DNA from: Aquirufa rosea
Lineage (GTDB): Bacteria; Bacteroidota; Bacteroidia; Cytophagales; Spirosomataceae
NCBI RefSeq assembly: GCF_004118285.1
Contig: NZ_SDHY01000003.1
Coordinates: forward strand, 248,001-312,000
DNA length: 64,000 nt
Direction of reading: 5' to 3'
Shown here one piece after another: positions 1 to 8,944 of the stretch. A model generated the notes under the pieces. That model ran no database searches, had not been told where the DNA came from, and saw only the letters and a list, made by a program, of their open reading frames with translations. The position numbers and the translations under genes were made by a program. Each line of letters opens with the position of its first letter. The first letter of the stretch is position 1.

Positions 1-23
1 TTATAAATTAAACAAAAACGAAA

Positions 24-1067
24 ATGGCAAAGATTAATTTCGGTGGGGTTGTTGAAGAGGTAGTAACAAGAGAAGAGTTTCCATTAGAGAAAGCTAGACA
101 AGTACTAGCTGATCAAACAATTGCAGTAATTGGTTATGGAGTTCAAGGTCCGGGTCAAGCATTGAATATGAAAGACAATGGATTGAATGTGATCGTAGGT
201 CAACGTAAAGGAAAAACGTACGACAAAGCAGTAGCTGATGGCTGGGTTCCAGGTGTAAACTTGTTTGAAATTGAAGAAGCACTTCAAAAGGGAACAATTA
301 TCTGTTATTTACTTTCAGATGCGGCACAAATTGAAATGTGGCCAACTGTGAAGAAATATCTAACAGCTGGAAAATCTTTGTATTTCTCTCATGGATTTGG
401 AATTACCTACAAGGAAAAAACAGGTATTGTTCCTCCAGCAGATGTAGATGTGTTTTTAGCAGCACCAAAAGGTTCTGGAACATCATTACGTCGTTTATTT
501 GTAGAAGGAAAAGGTTTGAACTCTTCTTTTGCAGTTTACCAAGATGCTTCTGGCAAAGCTCGTGAAAAGTGTATTGCTATGGCGATTGGTGTAGGATCAG
601 GTTATTTATTTGAAACAGATTTCTACAAAGAAGTAACTTCCGACTTAACAGGAGAGCGTGGTACTTTGATGGGTGCTATCCAAGGAATTTTTGCTGCACA
701 GTATGAGGTATTGCGTGAAAATGGACACTCTCCTTCAGAAGCTTTCAACGAGACTGTAGAGGAATTAACTCAATCATTGATGCCTTTAGTAGCTGAAAAT
801 GGAATGGATTGGATGTATGCTAACTGTTCTACTACCGCTCAACGTGGAGCATTAGATTGGTGGAGACCTTTCAAAGATGCTACTAAACCAGTATTTGAGA
901 AATTATACAATTCCGTTAAGACACAAGCAGAAGCTGCGCGTTCTATCGATTTGAATTCACAGCCTGATTACCGTGTTAAATTAGAAGCAGAATTAGCAGA
1001 GTTACGTGATTCTGAAATGTGGAGAGCAGGTGCTGCGGTACGTAGCCTTCGTCCAGAGCGTAGCTAA
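24..1067 (+). CDS. ilvC: Ketol-acid reductoisomerase
   Basis: Cytosolic NADPH-dependent enzyme that isomerises and reduces acetolactate or acetohydroxybutyrate in valine/isoleucine synthesis. The 347-residue protein has the Rossmann glycine motif GYGVQG near residues 37-42, a cofactor-specificity loop GQRKGK near 59-64, and the C-terminal all-helical acetolactate-binding half with the acidic motifs expected for class I KARI. Length fits Bacteroidota IlvC. Only 23 bases of upstream sequence are visible, so the promoter and any ilvDBN genes lie outside the window. A strong terminator follows directly, making this probably the last gene of its operon. Identification is secure; start ATG at 24 fits the family N-terminus. 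Confidence 0.96.
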   Translation: MAKINFGGVVEEVVTREEFPLEKARQVLADQTIAVIGYGVQGPGQALNMKDNGLNVIVGQRKGKTYDKAVADGWVPGVNLFEIEEALQKGTIICYLLSDAAQIEMWPTVKKYLTAGKSLYFSHGFGITYKEKTGIVPPADVDVFLAAPKGSGTSLRRLFVEGKGLNSSFAVYQDASGKAREKCIAMAIGVGSGYLFETDFYKEVTSDLTGERGTLMGAIQGIFAAQYEVLRENGHSPSEAFNETVEELTQSLMPLVAENGMDWMYANCSTTAQRGALDWWRPFKDATKPVFEKLYNSVKTQAEAARSIDLNSQPDYRVKLEAELAELRDSEMWRAGAAVRSLRPERS

Positions 1068-1086
1068 TAACATTAAGTATAAAAAA

Positions 1087-1116
1087 AGAGAGGGGGTAAT
1101 TTGCCCCCTTTTTTTT
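1087..1116 (+). terminator. Rho-independent terminator after ilvC
   Basis: Six-base G/C arms AGGGGG (1091-1096) and CCCCCT (1104-1109) enclose a 7-nt loop and are followed by an uninterrupted run of T. The element begins about 20 bases after the ilvC stop. Confidence 0.88.
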
Positions 1117-1133
1117 ATGTTCAAAAATGAAAA

Positions 1134-1188
1134 TAACGCTCATTTTTAACGCTGTTAAGGTTTAAAACCTTGACAGCGTAGAGCGTTA
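1134..1188. repeat. Long palindromic element, possible dispersed repeat
   Basis: Inner arms 1149-1163 (ACGCTGTTAAGGTTT) and 1165-1179 (AAACCTTGACAGCGT) pair over 15 positions with a single T-G wobble and a one-base centre. Outer arms TAACGCT (1134-1140) and AGCGTTA (1182-1188) pair again. The motif ACGCT therefore occurs three times in the element. It lies after the ilvC terminator, lacks a T-tract, and is unlike the flanking AT-rich DNA. A REP/MITE-like intergenic repeat is possible, but no second copy was noticed in this window. Confidence 0.6.
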
Positions 1189-1476
1189 AACGATTTTCAA
1201 AACATTTTTATTGCCACATTTCAATCAAGTAATTGATAATCCTTTCATTGGACTTCTCATATTTTTTATTCTATCGCCCCATTGCTGTTCGTATATACTC
1301 GAATTGTAAAATAAAATTGATTTTATTTAATAAAATTTTATTCTAGACATTCAATAGCAATAAGGCGAATTGTCTAATATTGTTTTCATATTTAGATTAT
1401 TATTCTTTTTTGTGCTTTTTATTTTAAATTTACGCGATTTTTAATCTAAAAATTGCCAGTTCTTCGATTTAGGTTT

Positions 1477-1508
1477 TTTGGTTAATAATGTAATTAAAGC
1501 TAGTTTTG
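1477..1508 (+). promoter_or_regulatory. leuA promoter (Bacteroidota type)
   Basis: TTTG at 1477-1480 and TAGTTTTG at 1501-1508, separated by 20 nt, match the Bacteroidota consensus TTTG-N19..21-TAnnTTTG. Predicted transcription start is about 1515, giving a leader of roughly 20 nt before the leuA ATG. Confidence 0.75.
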
Positions 1509-1533
1509 TGAACTAAATAATCGAAACAAACCT

Positions 1534-2673
1534 ATGAATAATCGTATACAGATATTTGATACTACCTTACGCGATGGGGAACAAGTACCGGGTTGTCAAT
1601 TAAACCGAGAGGAGAAAATTGAAGTAGCCAAAGAACTTGAGAAGTTGGGGGTAGATATCATTGAAGCTGGTTTCCCTATTTCTTCACCTGGCGACTTTGC
1701 CTCGGTAAAGGCTATTGCTGAAGTGATCAAGGACGCGACAGTTTGTGGTTTGACTCGCGCAAAAAAAGAAGATATTGATGCCGCGGCGCAAGCTTTGAAG
1801 CCTGCACGTAGACCTAGAATTCATACGGGAATTGGGGCTTCAGATGTACATATTAAGCATAAATTCAATTCAACTAGGGAGAAAATTATTGAGCAGGCCA
1901 TTTGGGCCGTGCAATATGCTAAATCCTATGTAGAGGATGTTGAGTTTTTTGCAGAAGATGCTGGAAGAGCAGATTTGCCATTTTTAGCTCAATTAACACA
2001 GGCAGTGATTCAAGCTGGTGCTACAGTAGTCAATTTGCCAGATACCACTGGATATTTATTGCCCCACCAAATGCATCATAGAATTTCTTATTTGTTTGAG
2101 CATGTGGACAATATCCATCAAGCTACAATTTCCATGCATAATCATAATGATCTAGGTTTAGCTACAGCAAATACGATTGCAGGAATTCAGGCAGGTGCCC
2201 GACAAGTAGAGGTGACCATTAATGGTATCGGCGAACGTGCCGGAAATACTTCATTAGAAGAAGTAGCCATGATATTGAATGTGCACAAAGACTTAGGCTA
2301 TACTACGGGTATTAAACCAAAATACTTGTACCCAACTAGTACTTTAGTTTCCAATTTGATGGGTATGCCAGTTCAAGCAAATAAAGCTGTGGTGGGTGCT
2401 AATGCCTTCGCTCATTCATCTGGAATCCACCAAGATGGCTTCTTGAAACATGCACAGAATTACGAAATCATGAATCCTGAAGATGTGGGTGTACCTTCTT
2501 CTGCTATTTTGTTGACTTCTAGATCAGGACGTGCTGCATTACGCCATCGATTACAGCTTTTAGGATTTGAATTTGAAAAACCCGAGTTGGATAAATTATA
2601 TACCCGCTTCCTTTTGATGGCAGATGAGCGTAAGATGATCCACGATGAGGATTTAAAAGAATTAGTAGGTTAG
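1534..2673 (+). CDS. leuA: 2-isopropylmalate synthase, short form
   Basis: Predicted to condense acetyl-CoA with 2-oxoisovalerate, the first committed step of leucine synthesis. The HMGL-like TIM-barrel signature [11 protein letters not shown] is at the N-terminus, the metal-binding HNHNDLG motif lies near residue 201, and HSSGIHQDG near 291. At 379 residues the protein ends soon after the barrel and linker: the roughly 120-residue LeuA dimerisation/leucine-feedback domain of the 510-residue enzymes is absent. Related enzymes (citramalate or homocitrate synthase) share the barrel, so substrate assignment rests partly on proximity to ilvC. It has its own promoter and converges on the MscS gene, overlapping it by 4 nt. 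Confidence 0.82.
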   Translation: MNNRIQIFDTTLRDGEQVPGCQLNREEKIEVAKELEKLGVDIIEAGFPISSPGDFASVKAIAEVIKDATVCGLTRAKKEDIDAAAQALKPARRPRIHTGIGASDVHIKHKFNSTREKIIEQAIWAVQYAKSYVEDVEFFAEDAGRADLPFLAQLTQAVIQAGATVVNLPDTTGYLLPHQMHHRISYLFEHVDNIHQATISMHNHNDLGLATANTIAGIQAGARQVEVTINGIGERAGNTSLEEVAMILNVHKDLGYTTGIKPKYLYPTSTLVSNLMGMPVQANKAVVGANAFAHSSGIHQDGFLKHAQNYEIMNPEDVGVPSSAILLTSRSGRAALRHRLQLLGFEFEKPELDKLYTRFLLMADERKMIHDEDLKELVG

Positions 2674-3758
2674 TTCATGTTCGGTGCAGTAGCGCTGCTG
2701 ACTAAAACAATTCCTGCTTCGTGCAAATTTTTTAAAATGCCCAAGTTAATTTCTTGTTTGACACTTTGAAATTTACCAAAATCACTTGTTTGAACGAAAT
2801 AGGTAATAGAAATATCCAAAGAATAAGTGCCAAAGCCCTCAAAGATTATTTTTGGGGCTTTTTTCTTGCACAGAGGTTCCGCTAAAATGATTTGTTCTAT
2901 TTCAGGAAGTACTTGCTGAATTTGTTCTGGCTTGCTTTGTAAAGAACAGGAAAGCGTATATTTTGCCCTCCGATAATTTCTCTCACTCATGTTCTCTAAC
3001 GATTGGGAAGTTAGTAATCGATTGGGAATCATAATTAAATTGCCATCTAATGCCCTTAATCGGGTACTTCTAAACCCAATTTTTTCCACATCTCCAGATA
3101 TGCTGCCTACTTGTATGCTGTCGCCAACCACAAATGGTAAATCAAGAAATATAGTAAATGAGGCAAATAAATTTTCTAAAGTCTCACGTGCAGCTAATGC
3201 TAACGCCAAACCACCTAAGCCCAATCCAGTAATTAGGGCCATAACATCTACTTGAAATACTCGGCCCAACAAGACAAAGCAAGATCCTGCCATAATAAAT
3301 ACCATACCCAAGTCGTTAAGGAATGGTATAAATTGTTGTTTAGATTTTTGTTCTACCCCTTGCCATTTTTGTTGAGCTATCAAAATGATCACCTTTAGCA
3401 TACGAACTATTAACCACGTAAAGGTGATGATGACGGCAGTTTCAAAAGTTTTTTGTAGCAGAAAAAGTAAGCCAAATTTCTCTACGGGATTGAAATTCCA
3501 AACCTTGGGAACATGTAAATATTGAATGCTGAAATATAAAAATACCCAAAAGAGTAAAAGCTCTACTGGCTTTCTAAGTAACTGGATACAATCTTGTACT
3601 TGAATAAATTGATTAGGCAAAAAGCGAAAGATGATTTTGGAAAATGAATTGGAGAAGAACCGTCTCAAAGCAAGTCCGATTAGCAGTATGCCCACAAAAA
3701 ACAATATGTCTTCTGCTGAATTTTCCAATAAATACCAATTAGCCAATGCTTCTCTCAT
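2670..3758 (-). CDS. MscS-family mechanosensitive channel
   Basis: Inner-membrane small-conductance mechanosensitive channel that releases solutes on hypo-osmotic shock. Four hydrophobic segments precede the MscS pore helix and beta domain: the glycine/alanine-rich stretch [19 protein letters not shown], then [15 protein letters not shown] and a C-terminal alpha/beta domain. I place the start at the ATG at 3758 (MREALANW) rather than at a TTG at 3782, because a TATATTTG promoter box sits at 3780-3787 and would be inside the longer version. It converges with leuA and is divergent from the outer-membrane protein gene. Confidence 0.9.
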   Translation of the reverse strand: MREALANWYLLENSAEDILFFVGILLIGLALRRFFSNSFSKIIFRFLPNQFIQVQDCIQLLRKPVELLLFWVFLYFSIQYLHVPKVWNFNPVEKFGLLFLLQKTFETAVIITFTWLIVRMLKVIILIAQQKWQGVEQKSKQQFIPFLNDLGMVFIMAGSCFVLLGRVFQVDVMALITGLGLGGLALALAARETLENLFASFTIFLDLPFVVGDSIQVGSISGDVEKIGFRSTRLRALDGNLIMIPNRLLTSQSLENMSERNYRRAKYTLSCSLQSKPEQIQQVLPEIEQIILAEPLCKKKAPKIIFEGFGTYSLDISITYFVQTSDFGKFQSVKQEINLGILKNLHEAGIVLVSSATAPNMN

Positions 3759-3779
3759 CTGAATTATCAATTTTGCCCC

Positions 3780-3787
3780 CAAATATA
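3780..3787 (-). promoter_or_regulatory. -7 element of the MscS gene
   Basis: Minus-strand TATATTTG (plus strand CAAATATA) matches TAnnTTTG exactly and lies about 22 nt before the ATG at 3758. No convincing upstream TTTG is present at the usual spacing. Confidence 0.5.
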
Positions 3788-3821
3788 GAGAATAACTTAG
3801 TCGAATGTGAAAAAAAAGTAC

Positions 3822-3829
3822 GACCTTTG
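3822..3829 (+). promoter_or_regulatory. Possible -7 element before the outer-membrane protein gene
   Basis: GACCTTTG differs from TAnnTTTG at one defined position and lies 36 nt before the ATG at 3866. A direct repeat TTGCAG-ac-TTGCAG follows immediately. No good upstream TTTG was found. Confidence 0.35.
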
Positions 3830-3865
3830 CAGACTTGCAGGCTAAGCTGTATAGTAAATTATTTT

Positions 3866-5185
3866 ATGATTATTCGTCCATTGATAACTCAAAATTTAAC
3901 ATTTAAAACTAGCCGTGGCTTTTTGATAGCGCTTAGCTTAATTTTTAATGCCCTGTTAAGTTTTTCGAGTAGTGCCCAAACTATTTTGAACTCACCACTT
4001 TCCTACATCGGAATGGGTGAATTAGATGAAGGAGGTAGCCCCACCAGTGCCATGATGGGTGGTTTAGGAGTATCTAATTCCAATGGTATTTATACCAATA
4101 TGCTAAACCCTGCATTACTAGCCAGAAATAGATATACTGTCTTCGAAGTTGGGGTAAAAACTGAATTAAAAGATTTACAAGACACTCGTCAGCGCCAGCA
4201 AGTATTCGGTGGAAATTATCATTCATTAAATCTAACCTTGCCTATTTCAAGTCGCTGGACGGCATCCATCGGTTTTAGACCTCATTCATCTGTCGAATAT
4301 TCTACTCGTTCATTTCGTCGTTTAAATTTATTGGGAGTAGATAGTTTGATATACAGCTATGATGGAAAAGGCGGTGTAACCAAATTAACTTTTAACAATG
4401 GTTTTAGGATTGGTAAGGAAATTTATGTGGGTCTTGGCATTGATTATTTATTCGGTACGGTAAATAGAAATGTTTCGACTCAGAATTTATCTGATGGACA
4501 GTATTATAAAATTCAATTGGAAAATAGAATTGACTATTCTGATTTCCTTTTCAGAGGAGGTTTAGCTTATCGTAAAAGTTTAAAAAACGATATGTACCTC
4601 AATTTCGGAGCTTCCTTTGATTTGAGCTCTTCGCTGAATTCCAAACAGTTGAAGCGTTTTGCCATCATGGATTTGTCGGGTATCAATATGATTAATGCTG
4701 ATACACTTGAAAAGTCAACCAAATACATTCAAAATTTACCAGTTAGTCAGCATTTTGGAATTAGCCTAGAGAAATTAGCGAATTGGATGGTGGGTATAGA
4801 TTATGCTAGAACGGATTGGACGCAAGTAGATAATAATTTAGGTCGATCTACCCAATTACCTGTTAGTTCCCGCTGGTCCATAGGTGGTGAATATACTCCT
4901 GATTTTGAGTCTGTATCAAATTATTTTAAGCGGGCGACATACCGTGCGGGCTTCAGCTATTCCACTACTCCTTATGACTATTTAGGCAATGGGAAATATG
5001 CAGTGGATAAATACGTGAGTTTGGGCCTTGCATTGCCTTTACGTAATTTGTCTTATCTGAATATTGCCTATCAAATCGGTAAAAGAGGAGTCTTAGCTGA
5101 TAATGGGCTTGAGGAACAATACCAACGAATTACGATCGGTTTAACCTTCAGCGATCTTTGGTTCCAAAAGGTGAAACTCAACTAA
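3866..5185 (+). CDS. Outer-membrane beta-barrel protein, unknown function
   Basis: A 439-residue protein starting MIIRPLITQN with a Sec signal peptide ending near SSSAQT, then many alternating amphipathic strands and an aromatic C-terminal region typical of Bacteroidota barrel proteins. Glycine/asparagine features after the signal (SYIGMGELDEGG, then a Leu-Asn-Pro-Ala motif) recall the OMPP1/FadL-like family often found beside lptC, but I do not recognise a specific function. The frame opens upstream at 3746, inside the divergent MscS gene; the ATG at 3866 gives a clean signal peptide and is preferred. The next gene, lptC, starts 9 nt after its stop and is probably cotranscribed. Confidence 0.8.
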   Translation: MIIRPLITQNLTFKTSRGFLIALSLIFNALLSFSSSAQTILNSPLSYIGMGELDEGGSPTSAMMGGLGVSNSNGIYTNMLNPALLARNRYTVFEVGVKTELKDLQDTRQRQQVFGGNYHSLNLTLPISSRWTASIGFRPHSSVEYSTRSFRRLNLLGVDSLIYSYDGKGGVTKLTFNNGFRIGKEIYVGLGIDYLFGTVNRNVSTQNLSDGQYYKIQLENRIDYSDFLFRGGLAYRKSLKNDMYLNFGASFDLSSSLNSKQLKRFAIMDLSGINMINADTLEKSTKYIQNLPVSQHFGISLEKLANWMVGIDYARTDWTQVDNNLGRSTQLPVSSRWSIGGEYTPDFESVSNYFKRATYRAGFSYSTTPYDYLGNGKYAVDKYVSLGLALPLRNLSYLNIAYQIGKRGVLADNGLEEQYQRITIGLTFSDLWFQKVKLN

Positions 5186-5194
5186 ACATAAGCT

Positions 5195-5740
5195 ATGCGC
5201 AATGGGGTAAATCTCGTTTTGCTGTTTGCCTGTTTATTCCTTTCCTTGTCTTGTCGGGAAGAGAAATCAACCAAAAATTTAATTTATGTAGGTCCCAAGT
5301 CAGAATTGACGGACATTGATATGGTCTACTCTGATTCAGCAAGGACTGTCGTTAGAATGGTGACCCCCACTCAGCTTACCCTGTATTCGGAGGATCGCGT
5401 GTATCCAAAGGAGGTGAAACTTTGGTTCTATGATAAACTGGGTAATGTTACATCTCAGGTTCGAGGTGATTCAGCTCATTTCTTTAGACAAAACAACTCT
5501 TATAAGTTGATGGGCAATGTCCAAATTTTTAATGTACAGCAAGGGGAGACCTTAAAGACCGACGAGTTTACTTGGTTACCTGAAGAGAAAAGAGTCTTCA
5601 CCGAAAAGCCTGTGCAAATTCGGACAAAAAAGGAAATCATTTATGGGGTGGGAATGGATGCTGCACAAGATTTCACTCACTATTCTTTACGTCACGTAAG
5701 TAATTCAGTGTTAACAGTAGAAAGCTTACCTACTGATTAA
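5195..5740 (+). CDS. lptC: LptC-like LPS export lipoprotein
   Basis: A 181-residue predicted lipoprotein (lipobox LSLSC, Cys20) resembling the Bacteroidota LptC/OstA-like proteins that accept lipopolysaccharide from LptBFG and pass it to LptA. The body is all beta-type, with the recurring pattern of an LptC/OstA jelly roll: a strand with VYPKEVKLWFYDKLG, then RGDSAHFF, then KLMGNVQIFN. E. coli LptC has an N-terminal membrane anchor; here the anchor would be a lipid. Its position behind an outer-membrane protein gene is common in Bacteroidota. Its stop overlaps the convergent cytochrome c gene by 4 nt. Confidence 0.8.
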   Translation: MRNGVNLVLLFACLFLSLSCREEKSTKNLIYVGPKSELTDIDMVYSDSARTVVRMVTPTQLTLYSEDRVYPKEVKLWFYDKLGNVTSQVRGDSAHFFRQNNSYKLMGNVQIFNVQQGETLKTDEFTWLPEEKRVFTEKPVQIRTKKEIIYGVGMDAAQDFTHYSLRHVSNSVLTVESLPTD

Positions 5741-6168
5741 TGGCAATTTTTCAATGCCAATCGGGCACTGTCCAACGGGAAAATTCTTTTGTCATCTCCC
5801 CATTTTTCTCTCATATAAGTAATAAGCTCAGCTATGTCCAATGCCTCCAATTTAGTATTGCCCGGCATATAATTTTGATAAACTTTCTGGTTTACAACAA
5901 TTGTATCCTTTTGCCCATATTTGATGATGCAAGTTAATTGGTAGGCACTTAGTCTTTTCCATACATCGGTTTTTGCCAATGGAGGATACAAGTCCTTTAA
6001 TCCTGAACCATCTTTTTGGTGACAATTTTCACAATGCCTTTCATATTGTCCCATCCCTTCCACTACATACTGTTCCCTAAGAATTTCTTCCTGACTCTGA
6101 CAAGCAGAAAAGCATAATAAAAAAGAAAACATTCCAATAATTCCGATGATACATGTTGAGCTTTTCAT
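5737..6168 (-). CDS. Lipid-anchored c-type cytochrome
   Basis: A 143-residue protein with a lipoprotein signal ending at Cys23 (LCFSAC), one haem c attachment site CENCH at residues 46-50, and a downstream YMPG stretch near residue 100 that can supply the axial methionine. This is a class I monohaem cytochrome facing the periplasm, probably an electron carrier. The ATG overlaps the stop of the SCO gene by one base (TAATG), which points to translational coupling. The SCO partner suggests a link to cytochrome oxidase assembly or supply. The exact partner oxidase is not visible. Confidence 0.85.
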   Translation of the reverse strand: MKSSTCIIGIIGMFSFLLCFSACQSQEEILREQYVVEGMGQYERHCENCHQKDGSGLKDLYPPLAKTDVWKRLSAYQLTCIIKYGQKDTIVVNQKVYQNYMPGNTKLEALDIAELITYMREKWGDDKRIFPLDSARLALKNCH

Positions 6169-6800
6169 TATTTTTCTTTCAAAAGTAGTTCTATGTCTTC
6201 CATTAAATGGTTGACCTCTTGTTCTTTCGTACCATCATAAATGCCTCTTACATGGCGTTGTTTATCCACTAAAATAAAAGCACCACTGTGCACAAAGCCC
6301 CCTGCTTCATTTTTGTCTTCTTGGGTTGTTACCATAAAACTTTTTTGCCCCAGTTCGTAAATTTTAGCTTTTTCTCCGGTCACTAAATTCCATTTGGGGG
6401 ATTGTATGTGTAGGCGCGAGGCATATGCCTTTAGGACATTTGGACGGTCAAATTCCGGATCTATGCTGAAGGAAAGTAACCCAATTTGGTCTTGATTGGC
6501 ATATCGTTCGTACAGTCTTAGCATTTGGGTTTTCATTTTTGGACAAATGGTCGGGCAGGAAGTAAAGAAAAAATCAGCTATATAGATTTTTCCCTCGTAG
6601 TTTTTATCCGAAATCCAAACCGAATCTTGATTTAAAAATTGGAAGGCAGGTATTTGATGGTAAATAGTATCTACCTTACCCGCTTTTACCACCGTGTCTT
6701 TGTGACCTAGAATGGGCAGCGTCCTTTTTTCCTGACAAGCAGCATTGAAGATGATTACTAATAGCAATATCAGCCTAATTTTTATATTGATTGACGGCAT
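6168..6800 (-). CDS. SCO1/SenC-family copper chaperone lipoprotein
   Basis: A 210-residue thioredoxin-fold protein with lipobox Cys22 (IFNAAC), the copper-binding CPTIC motif at residues 82-86 and the conserved distal histidine in a VHSG context. SCO proteins deliver copper to, or maintain thiols of, the CuA site of cytochrome c oxidase in the periplasm. It overlaps the upstream lipoprotein gene by 26 nt and is coupled to the downstream cytochrome c gene, so the three form one minus-strand operon. No alternative internal ATG gives a signal peptide, so the overlapping start is accepted. Confidence 0.9.
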   Translation of the reverse strand: MPSINIKIRLILLLVIIFNAACQEKRTLPILGHKDTVVKAGKVDTIYHQIPAFQFLNQDSVWISDKNYEGKIYIADFFFTSCPTICPKMKTQMLRLYERYANQDQIGLLSFSIDPEFDRPNVLKAYASRLHIQSPKWNLVTGEKAKIYELGQKSFMVTTQEDKNEAGGFVHSGAFILVDKQRHVRGIYDGTKEQEVNHLMEDIELLLKEK

Positions 6801-7170
6801 GAAGCGTGGAGTCGGTTAAGGTTTCTACAGACTTTAATTTTTTTAATTGATCTTGTAAGTAGCTAAGTTTCGCTTGGAATTCCATCTTAGCCAATGAATC
6901 CAAGGAAAACTGGTGCATCCAATGCATCATTTCATTATCCGCTCTATCTAAGGATTGAATAAGTTTTTTTACATGTACAGAGTCTGGTCCTTTGCTTAAA
7001 CTATCTAAACTTGTTTTGAGTTGGATAATTTGCTCCGTTTTTGGCATGAGATTGTCATGTAAATTCATGACAGAATCGTTTAATTCCTTGATAGCAGTTT
7101 CCTCCGATGATTGGCATGATGTGTCTAAGAGTATTAAAGAGGAAAGAAATAGGTGTTTGAAATGTTTCAT
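6775..7170 (-). CDS. Small helical lipoprotein, unknown function
   Basis: A 131-residue predicted lipoprotein (MKHFKHLF start, Cys19) whose body is almost entirely helical, with heptad-like leucines and a methionine-rich section including ADNEMMHWMHQF. It resembles Bacteroidota proteins often mislabelled viral A-type inclusion protein, for which I know no function. The ATG at 7170 is chosen because it begins a signal peptide; the frame extends further upstream towards recN without one. First gene of the SCO/cytochrome c operon. The Met/His-rich stretch would suit copper binding, but that is only inference. Confidence 0.75.
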   Translation of the reverse strand: MKHFKHLFLSSLILLDTSCQSSEETAIKELNDSVMNLHDNLMPKTEQIIQLKTSLDSLSKGPDSVHVKKLIQSLDRADNEMMHWMHQFSLDSLAKMEFQAKLSYLQDQLKKLKSVETLTDSTLHAVNQYKN

Positions 7171-7183
7171 ATGGAATCTATTA

Positions 7184-8848
7184 CTAAGATTGAATTTGTT
7201 GCATGAGTTTGCGTACATGTTCTTTGAAATCTAGGTAACCAGACTGTCCTCCGATCATTTTGGCAATTTCATCTACTCGATTTTCACCGTCTAACAATTT
7301 GATATTGGAAACAGTTTTTTCTCCTTCATGATTTTTGTAAACAAACCAGTGCGTTTGTCCAGTGAGGGCTATTTGAGGCAAATGGGTAATTGCAATCAAT
7401 TGATGATGTGCACTCATTTGGCTTAACATTTGGCCCATTTTAATGGCAATTTCTCCGGAAACCCCTGTGTCAATTTCATCCAAAATAAGGGTGGGCAGAG
7501 CTCGTTTTTGGGCTAATAAATGCTTGATAGAAAGCATGAGTCGGCTTAGTTCTCCTCCGGAAGCTATCTGCTTGAATGGTTTTGGGCTAAGCCCTTTATT
7601 GGCTGAAAAAAGGAGCTGAATTTTATCGATTCCCGTTTTGCTCAAATGGCTTTCTTGTGCATCCCAAGTTAAGGTGGCGTTGGGCATGCCCAATTGATGT
7701 AAAGACTTGATTAAAATTTCTAGAATTAATTCAAGCGAGGAGAGCCTGCTAGCTTGCAATAATTTAGCTTTAGATAAGGCATCTTTTTCAGCTTTCTTCC
7801 AGTCTATCTTGGCTTCTTCCAAAGCTTGGTCTAAATTCTCGTGTTGAGCCAATTCTTCCTCCAGTTGATTTCTTAATTGAATCAATTGCTCAACATCTTT
7901 TGCCTGATATTTTTGTAGGAGACGATTCAAAAGATCTAATCTTTTTTGACCCTTTTCTAATTCTAGGGGATCAGATTGGAATGAGTCAGCTTCATTTTCT
8001 ATTTCCAATGAAAGGTCTTTTAGTTCAATCCAAAGAGATAGAATCCGTTGGTTCCAATGTTCAAAAGAAGCTCCCCACTTGGAGAGTTGTTGGCTGATTT
8101 GCCGGGCCTGCCCCAATTGCTCCATGGCGGCCGCGTCTGACATGCTTAGGCAATTGGCCAGCTGGGCTAATTTTTCTAATATCAGTTCTGAATTTTGTAG
8201 CTTTTGTACCTGTTCGCTTAAATTATCATACTCATCAGCAGTAAGTTGCGCATTCTCCAATTCTTGCCATTGAAATTGAATGAAATCCAAAGCTTGGTTT
8301 CCTTGTTGGGCTTTTTGAACTAGCTTTTCATATGTATACTGAGCCGTTTGAAATACTCTAAATGCCTGCTCAAATGAGGATTTTAACTCATGGTTTTGTG
8401 AAAAATCATCTATCAAATCCAATGCGAAGTCGGGGTGGCCCATCCATCCATTGTCCTGTTGGGAATGAATATCCACCAGCTCATGTCCTACCCGCCGCAT
8501 ACTTTCCAAGGTAACTGGGCTATCATTGATAAAACTTCTAGATTTTCCTTGGGGATTTATTTCTCTTCGAATCAAGCAAGGATCTTCAAACTCAATGTCC
8601 TCTTGCAGGAAAATTTCTTTCAGATGAGGGTATGCCTTGATGGAAAAAGTCCCTTCGATGATGCATTTTTTTTGATCATCGTACAAACTTTTAGTGTCGG
8701 CTCTTTGACCTAATAGTAAAGAAATAGCACCTAGTAAGATGGATTTACCCGCACCAGTCTCACCTGTAATCACGGTTAAGCCATCATTTAGGTGGAGATC
8801 TAAATGGTCTATTAAAGCGTAGTTTTGTACCTGTAAGTGCCTTAGCAT
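7184..8848 (-). CDS. recN: DNA repair ATPase RecN
   Basis: SMC-like ATPase of double-strand-break repair acting in the cytosol. About 555 residues, as usual for RecN: Walker A GETGAGKS near residues 29-36, a long coiled-coil middle (about 150-370), then the ABC signature region SGGELSRLML and the Walker B/D-loop DEIDTGVSGE, followed by THLPQIA. The ATG at 8848 (MLRHLQVQNY) matches the family start better than an upstream ATG at 8857. It ends 13 nt before the lipoprotein gene start, so it may head the same transcript. Confidence 0.95.
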   Translation of the reverse strand: MLRHLQVQNYALIDHLDLHLNDGLTVITGETGAGKSILLGAISLLLGQRADTKSLYDDQKKCIIEGTFSIKAYPHLKEIFLQEDIEFEDPCLIRREINPQGKSRSFINDSPVTLESMRRVGHELVDIHSQQDNGWMGHPDFALDLIDDFSQNHELKSSFEQAFRVFQTAQYTYEKLVQKAQQGNQALDFIQFQWQELENAQLTADEYDNLSEQVQKLQNSELILEKLAQLANCLSMSDAAAMEQLGQARQISQQLSKWGASFEHWNQRILSLWIELKDLSLEIENEADSFQSDPLELEKGQKRLDLLNRLLQKYQAKDVEQLIQLRNQLEEELAQHENLDQALEEAKIDWKKAEKDALSKAKLLQASRLSSLELILEILIKSLHQLGMPNATLTWDAQESHLSKTGIDKIQLLFSANKGLSPKPFKQIASGGELSRLMLSIKHLLAQKRALPTLILDEIDTGVSGEIAIKMGQMLSQMSAHHQLIAITHLPQIALTGQTHWFVYKNHEGEKTVSNIKLLDGENRVDEIAKMIGGQSGYLDFKEHVRKLMQQIQS

Positions 8849-8944
8849 GTATCTCAAATGGAAGCTTAAATTTACGGAAAATTATTTGTTGAAATATTTA
8901 TTTAAAGCTCTTAAAGCTTTTTAAATTAATTTATCAATAATTTG

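Larger units (their letters stand above)
1068..1533. other. Non-coding gap between ilvC and leuA
   Basis: A 466-bp stretch without a credible gene. It holds the ilvC terminator, the palindromic element, then about 280 bp of very AT-rich DNA with two adjacent AT-only palindromes (AAATAAAAT/ATTTTATTT at 1309-1328 and AATAAAATTTTATT at 1329-1342), and finally the leuA promoter. I see no leader peptide rich in leucine codons and no recognisable T-box. Confidence 0.7.

Noticed and set aside
8904-8920. AAAGCT/AGCTTT repeat before sucD
   Set aside because: Six-base AT-rich arms that also read as a direct repeat; too weak to call an operator.
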